A stretch of 64,000 bases of DNA from positions 1 through 64,000 of the forward strand of contig CAZLPU010000007.1 in NCBI GenBank assembly GCA_964561475.1, given 5' to 3'. Position numbers and translations under genes: made by a program. The notes beneath the pieces are model-generated. The model had not been told where the DNA came from and made no database searches. It saw only the letters and a program-made list of their open reading frames with translations. The stretch's first letter is position 1. Every line of letters begins with the position of its first letter. The DNA comes from CAYUYV01 sp964561475 (lineage in GTDB: Bacteria; Pseudomonadota; Alphaproteobacteria; JAJFIK01). Of the stretch, positions 8,081 to 17,900 are shown in pieces.

Positions 8081-8529
8081 CTGATTTCAAGAGGGTATCG
8101 GGAAGGCAGACGCTGTTTGATCCCCGCATTTTTTATCGGCGGTCTGCTTGTGGGCCATTGATTGTCCCGCGCGGTTTCGGAAGCGGGAGGTTTTGGGAGG
8201 TGGTCCCTCGCCCACGAAATGCTCAACGCAACGCGGGGCTCGATCAGCTCAGTCCCGGATTTCTAGCGTCAAAGCCCGAAAGCACTGGCGATGCCAGCGA
8301 ACATCTGTTCCAGCCTTCACCATGTGCAGGCTAAGGATGCATCGGTGCAGAGCCTTTGTCGCGCCAATAACATCAAGCTGAACCGCACCGGCCACGACCC
8401 TACGCAGTGGGTCACTCAGTGGGGGCTGGTCATCGCCCATAGGAAAATCAGACAACGGAAAATCGGACAACCGCCACTGTGGCACCGGGCGCAAAGCCGA
8501 CTACGCCCGGTCTTAATTGGATTGCTTCA
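8081..8529. other. gene-poor stretch after tRNA-Arg
   Basis: About 450 bases with no convincing gene on either strand. Base composition drops here compared with the flank before the tRNA. It contains a 15-bp direct duplication at 8442-8471. I saw no integrase and no second copy of the tRNA 3' end. Confidence 0.4.
8442..8471. repeat. 15-bp direct duplication
   Basis: Two adjacent 15-bp units (8442-8456 and 8457-8471), GGAAAATCRGACAAC, differ at one base. Confidence 0.8.
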
Positions 8530-10047
8530 TTAAAGTGGCATTACTGGGCGCCGCGTGGATGGATCGGTGGCATAGTCCTCGCGCATGCTTGGGACGCCGC
8601 CCCGCGTATAGCTAGCGCGAACGGACCTCGTGGCCGGAGTGTTGCATATAAGGTCGGCGGCACGGTCGTTATTGATGTCGCCTAAGCCAAATACTGCCCC
8701 CCTGTGAAAGCAGAACCCGTTCGTACTCTGCCAATTTGTTTGATTGGCATACCGACCATTTGAGGTAGCATAGTTGATGGCGACGACTCCGTTTCCATCG
8801 GTATGGCAAACGCGATCAGCACGGCGATCGCCATTCAAATCACCAAGGAAAACTTTCGCACCGGAGTGATAGCACCATCCGGGTTCACTTTGCCAAATGC
8901 GATTTGCAAAGATGCCAGTCCCTTCTGCGTAGTTTACTGTAATGACACCATTGGTCATCGTTGCACAGACCCGATCGGTGCGGCCATCGCCATTGATATC
9001 TGCAACTTTGAATTGGGCGCCATCGTGTGTGCAGAAAGCGCGCGAACTCTGCCAATCGGTCCGACCAAAGCCATTAGATGCCAAGTCAATGTCAACAATT
9101 CCCGATGGTGACGTATGACAAAGGAGATCAATACGACCGTCACCATCGAAATCCCCGGTGTGCATAATTGCCCCACGATGGACACACCAAAATGTATTCT
9201 GGATCCATGCCGCAAGGTCTGGGAGGATGTTATTGTCCCGTGGAAACAGCCCTCCGCGACCGAACGTTTTGACAATACCGAATGTTCGAGACGGCGAAGT
9301 CGTCCGCACTATGTCGGCTTGCTGCAATACGCCAAGGAGCACACGTCCCCGAAAGGCCGGCGCGCCAGAGTCTCCTTGACATGCCCATGTCGTGCCGGCG
9401 AACCGTCCGCGATAGTAATTCGGCGCCGTTGTGCGCTGCCCACTCGACATCCCGGAATTGCGCAACCGTGGTTGATTGGTCCTGCATTCGGGCCCGAAAC
9501 CCACGATCTGCAACGGGCCCGGCGGCGTATCTTCAAGGCTGGTGTTGATGGGACGTGGCACCGCAATTGAGGCGGGCACGGGCTGATCCAGACGGATCAT
9601 CGCGATATCCGCATGTCCCAAAGTCTCGGTCATAGCCGGTGATCTGAACTGTCGCGCTGTGATCTCCTCGACAGGGTCCATGCCATTAGGGCCGAAACGC
9701 ACTTCAATCGTACCGCCACGCGGGATTGGATGCCAATTTCCGTCGTAAAGCGAGATGGGGTGCTCCATAATCACACCATTGTTGTCCGGTGGAGCATCAA
9801 TACCCATTACGCAATGGCCAGCGGTGATGACGACATCAGGCGATATAAGAGTGCCTGTGCAGCCTCCCGCTGGACGATGCCCGTAATAAATGTTTCGTAT
9901 TTGGACGACGGAGTTATTCTCCGGAGTATTCGGTGAGGCAGCACCATTGCTCATTGCATTTGCTGTAGAAAAGTTCAGACAGAATACTGACGTGACCAAA
10001 ACAGCTTTGCATGCATTCAGAATTCTTCTAAAGGCAGGTTGGACCAT
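8530..10047 (-). CDS. secreted trypsin-like serine protease with FG-GAP/VCBS repeats
   Basis: 505 residues with an N-terminal signal peptide (cleavage probably after STANA, about residue 31). A chymotrypsin-fold domain follows with the triad visible as His78 in TAGHC, Asp147 in HADIAMI and Ser227 in GDSGAP. The C-terminal half (from about residue 295) is built of four or five FG-GAP/VCBS-like repeats of the type GDFDGDGRIDLLC and GDLNGDRRADRVC, which usually form Ca-binding propeller blades in secreted proteins. AGGAGAG lies six bases before the start. Base composition is more AT-rich than most neighbours, and the gene sits just past tRNA-Arg, so lateral origin is likely. Confidence 0.88.
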   Translation of the reverse strand: MVQPAFRRILNACKAVLVTSVFCLNFSTANAMSNGAASPNTPENNSVVQIRNIYYGHRPAGGCTGTLISPDVVITAGHCVMGIDAPPDNNGVIMEHPISLYDGNWHPIPRGGTIEVRFGPNGMDPVEEITARQFRSPAMTETLGHADIAMIRLDQPVPASIAVPRPINTSLEDTPPGPLQIVGFGPECRTNQPRLRNSGMSSGQRTTAPNYYRGRFAGTTWACQGDSGAPAFRGRVLLGVLQQADIVRTTSPSRTFGIVKTFGRGGLFPRDNNILPDLAAWIQNTFWCVHRGAIMHTGDFDGDGRIDLLCHTSPSGIVDIDLASNGFGRTDWQSSRAFCTHDGAQFKVADINGDGRTDRVCATMTNGVITVNYAEGTGIFANRIWQSEPGWCYHSGAKVFLGDLNGDRRADRVCHTDGNGVVAINYATSNGRYANQTNWQSTNGFCFHRGAVFGLGDINNDRAADLICNTPATRSVRASYTRGGVPSMREDYATDPSTRRPVMPL

Positions 10048-10629
10048 GGTATTCTCTCCTGCTGGACCACATTTTGTAGTACAGAATCAAAAAAGCTCGC
10101 TTCTCGTCTACGTAAAATGTACAGGCTGCCGTCAATGCTACTCTTAGAAAATATAAAGCTGCAAAAACTAAGACAAATAACAATGATATCTATGTAACAT
10201 TCTGAATGTAATCACGGCTGTCGAAAATAGCGTTTTGAAAGTATTGTTGAGAGAGTAAGCGGACCTGAACATGGGTACTCGGGCCCCGCCTCTCTATAAT
10301 CATATCTGGACGTCATGGAGGTGTAAACCACCGAGATGAGGTCGGGCTTGGATCGATATTGAACCGGTGCCGATCCTTGAGTTGGGCGCATCCATTTTCA
10401 GAGTGAGGTGGGTGGGGGCCTAATTGTAATAGTCAGCATGCGCTTTCATAATGGGGGAAACACCGGGCGCGTCGAAGATGATTATGAGATTGAGACGTGG
10501 GCAGCGGGTAGATCCGATCCACCGTTCGACCAGACCGTTCTGGCTAGGCGATCATGGGGTCAATTGGATGGGCTGGGGACAATAAATCCGGGTACGCGGG
10601 ATGTGGGACACCGGGTAGGCAGGGAGTGG
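10048..10629. other. AT-rich intergenic region between divergent genes
   Basis: About 580 bases between the protease and CocE-type hydrolase starts. The first ~200 bases are strikingly AT-rich for this DNA. The forward frame of the hydrolase is open back to 10408, but this part reads like non-coding sequence. The region presumably carries both promoters. Confidence 0.4.
10150..10176 (-). promoter_or_regulatory. possible sigma70-type promoter of the protease gene
   Basis: On the reverse strand TTGTCT (10176-10171) and TATATT (10155-10150) are separated by 15 bases, about 100 bases before the protease start. The spacing is two short of ideal, so this is a weak prediction. Confidence 0.25.
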
Positions 10630-12393
10630 ATGACCATGAAGTGGTTGAAGACCCTCGTTTATGGGATCGCCGTGTTGATTGCCGTGCTCATCGGCGGCTA
10701 TCTGGCGCGTCATGAATTGACCCGGTTATGGAGCGGTCTGCCGGCCTTTTCCCATGGCGCGGGGGAACGCCTGGAGCGTATGGTTCCCATGGCTGATGGC
10801 GTGGCCCTGTACACAACGGTGCACCTGCCGTCCGGTGACGGACCGTTCCCCACCGTGCTGATGCGCAGCCCCTATGCCCAGATTGGCTGGCTGATGCGGG
10901 ATCTCGTCTGTGGCCGGTTTGTCCGGTACGGCTATGCTTGTGTGTATCAGGACACGCGGGGCCAGGGAGGGTCCGAGGGCGACTGGGATCCCGGCGCCAA
11001 CCCAGAAATCGCCGATGGGCGCGATGCGCTTGCATGGCTGACCCGGCAGGACTTCCAGGACGGCAACATCGCCATGGTCGGGGCCTCCTATCTTGCTTCG
11101 GTGCAGTTCGCAGCTCTGGCGGATGGCGCGTCGCCTGCCCTGAAAGCCATCGTGCCGTCCATGTACACCACGGACAATCGCGGTGTGATGTACCAGGATG
11201 GCTTGTTCCGCCACGAGACCTACACCGCCTGGGCCAGTCTGATGCGTGATCCGGACAACACCGGCGGCGATCCGGGTGAGGATTACCAGAAGGCCATCCG
11301 CCACCGCCCCCATAGTGAGGTGGATACGGAGATTTTCGGTGAGCCCATGCCCTGGTACCAGGGCATGCTCACCGCAACGTCGCCGGGAGACCCCTATTGG
11401 CAACGGGCAGACAGGGTCAAATTGCGCAACACGCCCCAGACCATGACGGTGCCCGTCTTGATGATCGGCGGCTGGTACGATGTCTTTTTCGGCCCCCAGT
11501 TCGAGGATTGGCAACGGCTGGCGACCCGGTCTGAGAGCCGTTACATCATTGGTCCGTGGACACACTCAGGGGACGTTGGCGATCTGGACATGCCCAATGC
11601 CGGGGGCGGACGGTTCCAGTGGCTGGAAATGCTGCCCTGGCTGGAGCACCACTTGAAGGGCAAGCCCCTCGATATGCCCACGGGCCTCAGCCTCTATGTG
11701 ATCGGGGACGGCGATTGGCAGCAGCATGACGATTGGCCCGCAGCCGTCGGCACGCGAACCTTCTCCTTGTCCAACCTGGACGCCGCCAACACCTGTGACG
11801 GTGGTACCCTGGGGGCGGTGCCGGGTCCTGGTGAGGCGGCCTTTACCTACGACCCGGACAATCCGGTGCCCACCCGGGGCGGTGCGGGGATGCTGGCGCA
11901 GGGCATTCCGGGATTTGGCGGCGCCCCTCGCGCCAATGTGGACCAGGCGGGGTTGTGTGAACGCGATGACGTGCTGACCTTCCAGAGCACTCCCCTGACG
12001 GACAGTTTGTTGATCTCTGGACGGATCAGTGTGACCTTGGCGGTCTCCTCATCGGCGCCGGACACGGCGTTCACGGCAAAGCTGATTGAGGTGTTCGCGG
12101 ACGGCCGCAGCTTCAACATCCGCGACAGCATCACGTCCCTGGCCTACCGCAACGACGCGGAAGCTCCGGTCTCGTACACCCCCGGAGAGCGTGTTTCCGT
12201 CACCCTGGATTTCTGGCCGATTGCGTGGCGGATGCAGCCGGGATCAAGACTGCGCCTGGATATTTCGTCCTCGGACTTTCCCAAGTTCCATGCCCATACC
12301 AATCGGGCCGGACCGTGGGCGGAACAGACCGGGGCGGACACCGCAACCCAGGTGATCTATGGTGGCCGTGTCGATCTGCCTACGCTACCCTAG
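10630..12393 (+). CDS. CocE/NonD family hydrolase (X-Pro dipeptidyl-peptidase S15-like)
   Basis: 587 residues with an N-terminal membrane anchor or signal helix (VYGIAVLIAVLIGGYLA). An alpha/beta-hydrolase core follows with the CocE signature QDTRGQGGSEG, the nucleophile Ser153 in VGASYLAS, an Asp in GGWYDVFFGP and a His in IGPWTHSG. The C-terminal jelly-roll domain characteristic of cocaine esterase and glutaryl acylases ends the protein. It hydrolyses an ester or amide of unknown identity, probably outside the cytoplasm. The start at 10630 follows AGGGAG. It converges on the histidine kinase gene with a 20-base gap. Confidence 0.9.
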   Translation: MTMKWLKTLVYGIAVLIAVLIGGYLARHELTRLWSGLPAFSHGAGERLERMVPMADGVALYTTVHLPSGDGPFPTVLMRSPYAQIGWLMRDLVCGRFVRYGYACVYQDTRGQGGSEGDWDPGANPEIADGRDALAWLTRQDFQDGNIAMVGASYLASVQFAALADGASPALKAIVPSMYTTDNRGVMYQDGLFRHETYTAWASLMRDPDNTGGDPGEDYQKAIRHRPHSEVDTEIFGEPMPWYQGMLTATSPGDPYWQRADRVKLRNTPQTMTVPVLMIGGWYDVFFGPQFEDWQRLATRSESRYIIGPWTHSGDVGDLDMPNAGGGRFQWLEMLPWLEHHLKGKPLDMPTGLSLYVIGDGDWQQHDDWPAAVGTRTFSLSNLDAANTCDGGTLGAVPGPGEAAFTYDPDNPVPTRGGAGMLAQGIPGFGGAPRANVDQAGLCERDDVLTFQSTPLTDSLLISGRISVTLAVSSSAPDTAFTAKLIEVFADGRSFNIRDSITSLAYRNDAEAPVSYTPGERVSVTLDFWPIAWRMQPGSRLRLDISSSDFPKFHAHTNRAGPWAEQTGADTATQVIYGGRVDLPTLP

Positions 12394-12413
12394 AAACGGT
12401 CTTCTCAGATCCG

Positions 12414-13769
12414 TCAACCCTTTGCATGTCCACGGAAAATGGGCATGCGCACAATGAGACGAGCCCCGCCTGTTGCGCTATCGGAAATGGCCAAGGTCCC
12501 CTCATGGCATTCCACCAGGGTCCTGACGATCGCGAGGCCGAGCCCGGCGCCGCCGGTCTCCCGCGACCGGGACGGCTCCAGACGGGCAAAGGGTTCGAGC
12601 AGGGCAGCGCGCCTGGACTTAGGGATGCCCGGGCCATCATCATCGACCATGAGCACCATGTCCTGATGATCCGTGTTCAGTGACAGATGGACCAGACTGC
12701 CGTAGCGCAGGGCGTTTTCCACCAGGTTCGAGACGATCCGGCGCAACGCCAACCGGTCGCCCAGGATCTGGACACTCTGGGCGGCGGGGTACACGGTGAG
12801 ATCCGCCTTGGCGCCTTCGGCCTGACGGTCCCGGATCTCCGCCTCGAGAAGATCCGGCAGGTCAATCAGTTCCAGATCAAGCTGCCCGGCCTCGTTTCGG
12901 GTGGCCAGCAGGGCGCTGTCCATGAGGGTGACCAGATCCGCAATATCCGTCTCGGCCTGATCCCGGTCCTTCGGATCAGGGAGTTTCTCGATGCGCAGGC
13001 GCAGACGGGTGGCAAAGGTGCGGACATCGTGCTGGATCCCGCCGACCATGGATGCCCGCGCCCGCAGCAGTGCGGCGACCCGGGTCTGCTGGCGGTCGAA
13101 GGCGCCGATCAGTGTGCGCACTTCTCCGGTGCCCGCGTTGATGGCCGGCAGCCGGGCCTCCGGGTCCGAGGGGTCCAGGGCCTCGACGGCCTTCGCCAGC
13201 CTCAGGACGGGACGGAATTCACGGTTGAGCAGGATCAGCGCGCCCAGGGCAATCACGATCCCCAGAATGGCGAGGGTAAAACCGACCGGCATGCCGAAAT
13301 CATTGATCCAGGCAGCACTTTCACTGGTGACGATCAGCACGCCGCCACCCTCCAGGCCGATGCGAAACTCCGCGGCGTTCAGCAGGCTGTAGAAACTGTC
13401 TCGGAAGAGTTTGCGCGGCGCGGCATGGGCGGCGAAGGCGCGCTCCCCAAGGGCCGCCCGGTAGTGCTCGAGGACGGGGTCATCCGCTGACCAGTAGGGT
13501 TTCCCGCCGGTTTCAACTGGCACCCCTTGCTCTACCCGCAGAGTGAGCTGGGCGGACTGGAAGGCCTGATAAATCCTATCCCGTTCATCCGCAGGCGTGC
13601 GTTCGAGCAGGCGGGCCATGGCCGCCAATTGGGCAGGCTGGGGCACACCGGCGATGCGCTCGGCTCCCCTGACCATGAAGTAAAGGGCGAATGCGATGGA
13701 CGCCACCGCGAGGAACCCGGTCACCAGGATCGTCGCAATCCGCCAGCCGAAGGGCGCCCGGCCCATCAT
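12414..13769 (-). CDS. sensor histidine kinase (EnvZ/CpxA type)
   Basis: 451 residues. It has a first transmembrane helix (about 10-33), a periplasmic sensor of ~135 residues, a second helix (about 180-200), a HAMP-like linker (REFRPVLRLAKAVEALDPSD), and the phosphorylated His247 in GGIQHDVRT. The HATPase domain shows the N-box NLVENALRYG and G-boxes DDDGPGIP and GGAGLGLAIV. It follows its response regulator with a 4-base ATGA overlap, so the pair is translationally coupled. The signal sensed is unknown. Confidence 0.94.
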   Translation of the reverse strand: MMGRAPFGWRIATILVTGFLAVASIAFALYFMVRGAERIAGVPQPAQLAAMARLLERTPADERDRIYQAFQSAQLTLRVEQGVPVETGGKPYWSADDPVLEHYRAALGERAFAAHAAPRKLFRDSFYSLLNAAEFRIGLEGGGVLIVTSESAAWINDFGMPVGFTLAILGIVIALGALILLNREFRPVLRLAKAVEALDPSDPEARLPAINAGTGEVRTLIGAFDRQQTRVAALLRARASMVGGIQHDVRTFATRLRLRIEKLPDPKDRDQAETDIADLVTLMDSALLATRNEAGQLDLELIDLPDLLEAEIRDRQAEGAKADLTVYPAAQSVQILGDRLALRRIVSNLVENALRYGSLVHLSLNTDHQDMVLMVDDDGPGIPKSRRAALLEPFARLEPSRSRETGGAGLGLAIVRTLVECHEGTLAISDSATGGARLIVRMPIFRGHAKG

Positions 13770-14476
13770 GGCACCGGGGCCACGGCGCAGGTGAGCAGAT
13801 AGCCGTTATTGCGCACGGTACTGATGAGATCCGGTCCGGACCATGCCGCGGCCAGCTTGCGCCTCAACCGCGAAACAAGCATGTCCACCGACCGGTCGAA
13901 GGGCTCTGCTTCCCGGCCGCGCAAGGCATCAAGGATCTGATCCCGGGAGAGAACCCGGCGCGGTCGGCGCACGAAACAGGTAAGGAGATCGAACTCCCCG
14001 CTGGTCAAGGTCACGATCTTCCCCTCCGCGTCGAAAAGCTGTCGGGCGTCGATGTCGATGACGAACCGGTCGAAGGTGAGACGCCGGGTCCCGGTGGGCG
14101 CGCCTTTCGTCCCGGCACGGCGCAACACGGCGCGGATGCGGGCCAGAAGCTCCCGGGGCGCGAAGGGTTTGACCACATAGTCGTCCGCACCCATTTCAAG
14201 GCCAAGGATCCGGTCGATCTCGTCGCTCTTGGCGGTCAGCATGATGATGGGCGGCGCACCGTCGCCGGAGAGGCGCCGACAGATGGAAACACCGTCCTCC
14301 CCCGGCAGCATCAAGTCCAGAACAATCAGATCGACGTGCTGACGCGCGAGGAGGGCGTCCATGTCTTCCGCGTTCGCTGCCGTGTGCAGAGTAAACCCCT
14401 CCTGAGCCAAGAAGGCGCTCAGAAGCTCCCGGATTGAAGAATCGTCGTCCACGAGAAGGATGTTCTGCCCTGTCAT
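13766..14476 (-). CDS. OmpR-family response regulator
   Basis: 236 residues from the ATG at 14476 (MTGQNILLVDDD). The receiver domain has the acidic pocket DDD at positions 10-12, phospho-acceptor Asp54 in IVLDLMLPGEDG, and a Lys in VVKPFAPREL. The C-terminal winged helix (TLTSGEFDLLTCFVRRPRRVLSRDQILDALRG) binds DNA. It is the first gene of the pair with the histidine kinase. It lies divergent to the RTX esterase with 173 bases between starts, so that gene is a plausible target, though no operator repeat was identified. Confidence 0.94.
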   Translation of the reverse strand: MTGQNILLVDDDSSIRELLSAFLAQEGFTLHTAANAEDMDALLARQHVDLIVLDLMLPGEDGVSICRRLSGDGAPPIIMLTAKSDEIDRILGLEMGADDYVVKPFAPRELLARIRAVLRRAGTKGAPTGTRRLTFDRFVIDIDARQLFDAEGKIVTLTSGEFDLLTCFVRRPRRVLSRDQILDALRGREAEPFDRSVDMLVSRLRRKLAAAWSGPDLISTVRNNGYLLTCAVAPVP

Positions 14477-14649
14477 GCCCTGAGTTTGCGCCGGGATCCT
14501 GTCCTCATGCAAGCAAATGTGGCCCTTGTTACACGCTGTTACGCACCGGTGACGTTTGGAGACCATCTGTTTCGTGCACGGGATCGGGGTGTGACGTCCA
14601 GGCGGGATAACGGCCTTCCCATAGTTCACTGCCAACAAGGGAGGCCCCC

Positions 14650-17109
14650 ATGCGTTTTGGCACACTCTTCAAAACCCACCACAGGCTCAACGACCACACT
14701 CCTGCCCACCATGAGCCACTCCACGATGATCCCGGCCACAACAACTCCGGCCATTTTGATTTCGGACACCATACCGGCGAACAGAATGACCCGGCGCAGG
14801 CCACAGCCGACGGGGACCTGATCTCGGCCTTTTTCGGACTGGATGATGGGATCGGTCCCATGGGCCAGGACGGTCTTCCCGTGGTCTTTGAGACGGAAGT
14901 GGATGTGGCCAGTCTCGATGCGGAGGATTTCCTGGTCACAACCGCGTCAGGCGAGGTGGGCACCGTCCAGATCGTCACGCCCTTTCCCGCCAATGACGAC
15001 GGTGAGATGCGCACGATCCTTCTGGTGGGCGATTTCGGGTCGGCCGATGACCAGCCCGTCACCGTGGAGATCGTGGGGGATGTTCTCTCCGAAGACGGTA
15101 CGGTCAACTATAACGGCGCGGCCATTGCGGTGATACCTCTCGAGGCCGGCCCGAGCCTCGTCTTCGCCGAAGTTGTGCCGGAGGAGGATTTCGGCGCGGC
15201 AGATGTCGGCACCATCCCCGAAGAGGGCGGCACGGTGATCCGCACCACTTGGGACGGCGGTGTCACCCAGCCGGACGGCACGCCATTGGATGAAACCGAT
15301 CTTGCGAACTTTACGGTTTCAGTGGAGCTGGAAACCGGGGAAATCGTTGATGTGAACCCTGTCGCCATGAGCGATCTGGGCGACAACGACAATAATCAGC
15401 TTCTCTACATTCCGGTGGAAGGAACGCCGCTGACGGTCTCGTTCGCGGCCCAGCAGGTCACCGATCCGAATGGTGATTTCAACGAGGCGACCCAGGTGGA
15501 TGTCGCGCCCCTCGCGGAGGATACCGGCGCGGTCTACGACTCCATCATCTATTTTGGCGACAGCTTCACGGACAGTGGGGAAATCTACAATCTGACCGGC
15601 GAATTGCTGGTCCAGCCGCTTCCCTCCGATGCTTTCGGCTATGACGGTCAGGTTTCCAACGGTCCGGTCTATGCGGATTATGCCCCGGAGCTTATGGGTA
15701 TCGAGGCCGATGGCAGCCTGAATTATGCCGTGGGGGGCGCCAGGGCCGTGGGCGAGCAGGACTTGGGCGCGATCCTCGCCTCAAGCCCCCTGGCGAGACC
15801 CGACCCCAATCCGGAATTCACCAGCTATGACATCAATCTGGGCGCCCAGGTTGACCGGTTCCTGGAGGATGCAGCGCAGTTGGGCGATCTCTCCGGTTCG
15901 GCGGCATCCATCACCATCGGTCTGAACGATTTCCGGCAACTGCCCAACCTGATCGACCCTGCCAACCCCAATCCGGCCGCCATTCAGGCCGCCGCTTCCC
16001 AACTCTCGGCTCAGGTTCTGGCCGCCACCATGCAGGCCGCCGCCGATCTTGCCACGGCAGGGGTGGGTACGATCATCCTCGGCACGCTCCCTCTGGTATC
16101 CCGTGAGAATCCGACACCGGAACAGGATCTGCTCAACGGCGTGGTCGGTCAGTATAATGACGCTCTCATGGCCAGTGTCGCGGGGCTTGAGCAGCAAGGT
16201 ATCGAGGTCGTGGTGGTCGACTTGGAAGCGATGTTCCTGGAAATGACGGCCAATGGCTCCAACTACGGCTTCTTGAATACTTTGGATGCGCGTCTTGATG
16301 GGCCCCAACTGATCGATCCGGACGGGGATGGGCCGTTGCCCCCCGCGCCGGGATATGACGTGAACCCGGAGATTGCCGCCCTCGACGCGGATCAGCACGT
16401 GTTCTGGGACACAATCCATCCCACGACCGCTGCCCATGGTGTTCTGGGTGCCTTCCAGGCCTCGACCCTGTCCGGGGATAGCATCGAGTTTCTGGGGGAT
16501 GAGGAGAACGACAGTCACGGATCCTTTGATGACGACCTGATCTTCGCCCAGGGCGGGAATGATACCATCCGTGGTCAGAATGGCGATGATGCCGTCTTCG
16601 GTGGTGCGGGCGAGGACCGTCTTGGCGGCGGAGCCGGCTCTGACATTCTGGCCGGTGGCGATGGCCAGGACCGGGTCCATGGCGGCCGGGGCGCGGATGT
16701 GGTCGCGGGCAATGGCGGAGACGACCGGCTTTTCGGCGGCCACGGGGATGATGCTCTCATCGACGGTCTGGGGTCGGACTATGCCAATGGTGGCCACGGG
16801 GATGACGTGTTCTTCTATACCGAGGCTGAATTGATCGGCGGCACCAATGGTACGGACCAGGACGTGTTTATCGGAGGCGGTGGAGACGACACCTTGTATC
16901 TCGTCGTGTCCGAAAGTTCCCGCGCAGCCGTGGAGGCGGAACTGGAACAGGGGCTTGGTCGTGTCACCCATTTCGAGGCGTTGGGTCTGACCACCCAGGG
17001 CATCGAGAATGTTGTGCTGCTCGATGACCGGGCGGCGTTCGGCACGGTGATGGCGTCACCGGATCTCCAGCCGGTTCTGGATGAAGCCGAGGCCTGGAAC
17101 CTGATCTGA
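14650..17109 (+). CDS. secreted SGNH/GDSL esterase with RTX repeats
   Basis: 819 residues, with GGGAGG six bases before the ATG. The first ~45 residues are unusually histidine-rich (about ten His) and do not form a signal peptide. Two beta-rich segments of Ig-like character fill about 55-290. The SGNH hydrolase follows: block I YFGDSFTDSGE (Ser about 305), block III GLNDF, and block V DTIHPTT with the Asp-His pair. About residues 615-740 are hemolysin-type Ca-binding nonapeptides (GGNDTIRGQNGDDAVFGG...), which together with the absent signal peptide indicate type I secretion. A lipase or esterase role is inferred. Confidence 0.9.
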   Translation: MRFGTLFKTHHRLNDHTPAHHEPLHDDPGHNNSGHFDFGHHTGEQNDPAQATADGDLISAFFGLDDGIGPMGQDGLPVVFETEVDVASLDAEDFLVTTASGEVGTVQIVTPFPANDDGEMRTILLVGDFGSADDQPVTVEIVGDVLSEDGTVNYNGAAIAVIPLEAGPSLVFAEVVPEEDFGAADVGTIPEEGGTVIRTTWDGGVTQPDGTPLDETDLANFTVSVELETGEIVDVNPVAMSDLGDNDNNQLLYIPVEGTPLTVSFAAQQVTDPNGDFNEATQVDVAPLAEDTGAVYDSIIYFGDSFTDSGEIYNLTGELLVQPLPSDAFGYDGQVSNGPVYADYAPELMGIEADGSLNYAVGGARAVGEQDLGAILASSPLARPDPNPEFTSYDINLGAQVDRFLEDAAQLGDLSGSAASITIGLNDFRQLPNLIDPANPNPAAIQAAASQLSAQVLAATMQAAADLATAGVGTIILGTLPLVSRENPTPEQDLLNGVVGQYNDALMASVAGLEQQGIEVVVVDLEAMFLEMTANGSNYGFLNTLDARLDGPQLIDPDGDGPLPPAPGYDVNPEIAALDADQHVFWDTIHPTTAAHGVLGAFQASTLSGDSIEFLGDEENDSHGSFDDDLIFAQGGNDTIRGQNGDDAVFGGAGEDRLGGGAGSDILAGGDGQDRVHGGRGADVVAGNGGDDRLFGGHGDDALIDGLGSDYANGGHGDDVFFYTEAELIGGTNGTDQDVFIGGGGDDTLYLVVSESSRAAVEAELEQGLGRVTHFEALGLTTQGIENVVLLDDRAAFGTVMASPDLQPVLDEAEAWNLI

Positions 17110-17131
17110 TCGGGGTTGGCACTGGATAGGG

Positions 17132-17158
17132 GCGTCCCGGGGCTGGTCCCCGGGGCGC
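17132..17158 (+). terminator. hairpin after the RTX esterase gene
   Basis: An 11-bp GC-rich stem (GCGTCCCGGGG/CCCCGGGGCGC, one T-G pair, five-base loop) lies 22 bases beyond the stop. It is followed by TCTCCCGTCT rather than a T-run, so it is a plausible but non-canonical terminator. Confidence 0.5.
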
Positions 17159-17900
17159 TCTCCCGTCTGCGCGTGCAATTTGGATATATTTTATCTTTAT
17201 GCGAATTATATAAGACACTGACCGGCCTTTTTCCGGCAGGCAATTCCGATCCCGTCGCCGTTAGATGTCCGGGCACCGGATCCCGCGCGTGACCCAAGCC
17301 TTTCAGGCGAAGGCGGGCAGGGGCCGCGATCCGCGGTCGGCGGGTACGGGTGATCAACCCTCATCAAACCGCAGCACATGCGGTCACCGGCCAGGGCACC
17401 CCACCTGGTGCCTCTCTCACGCCGAATGGGCCTTGCCTGATTCCCGACCTTCCAACCCTGCCGATTGTACCGGCTCCTTCAAAATAGGGGCGCAATGCAA
17501 CTGGTGCCGGAATGCCTTCACCCTTTGGCTAGGTCTGCGCCATGCCTTTGTCGGAATCGGTCGAAAAATGCTGCGGTAACGGGTGTTAACGGGTAGAAAA
17601 CGAATGAGTGAGGTGGTGGGCCAAGCCCGGTGCCGAGGCGGGGTGATCAAGAGACAGACCCATCTTTATGGGCGAACGGTCATGATATGGTGACCGGCAT
17701 GGGGGAAATTCCAGTCATTAGTGATAGTTGGCCCGGGGCGTGAGTGCCCCCTGTTGCTGGATTTGGCGCCTGTCCCGGCGCCCGGGATTGGGTGAGGCCC
17801 AAGCCCCAATGCCGGGGTTCCAAGCCTGATGCCCGAAAGCCGGGGGCCGGCGCCATCATGTGCTGAGCGTGTCTGAGAGGCGCGGCAGAAGGAGTGTGCC
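17159..17900. other. long intergenic region upstream of the trehalose operon
   Basis: About 740 bases without a convincing gene. An AT-rich patch lies at about 17178-17220. A direct repeat of a TAACGGGT core sits at about 17576-17597. The open frames here have no binding site or recognisable product. A promoter or small RNA could lie here but I could not identify one. Confidence 0.4.

Noticed and set aside
8291..8533. 80-codon frame after the tRNA-Arg gene
   Set aside because: There is no binding site, and the residue make-up is random-looking; a remnant integrase was sought here but not found.
15781..16971. 396-residue open frame opposite the RTX esterase
   Set aside because: It is a shadow of the esterase and RTX coding strand, without binding site or domain.
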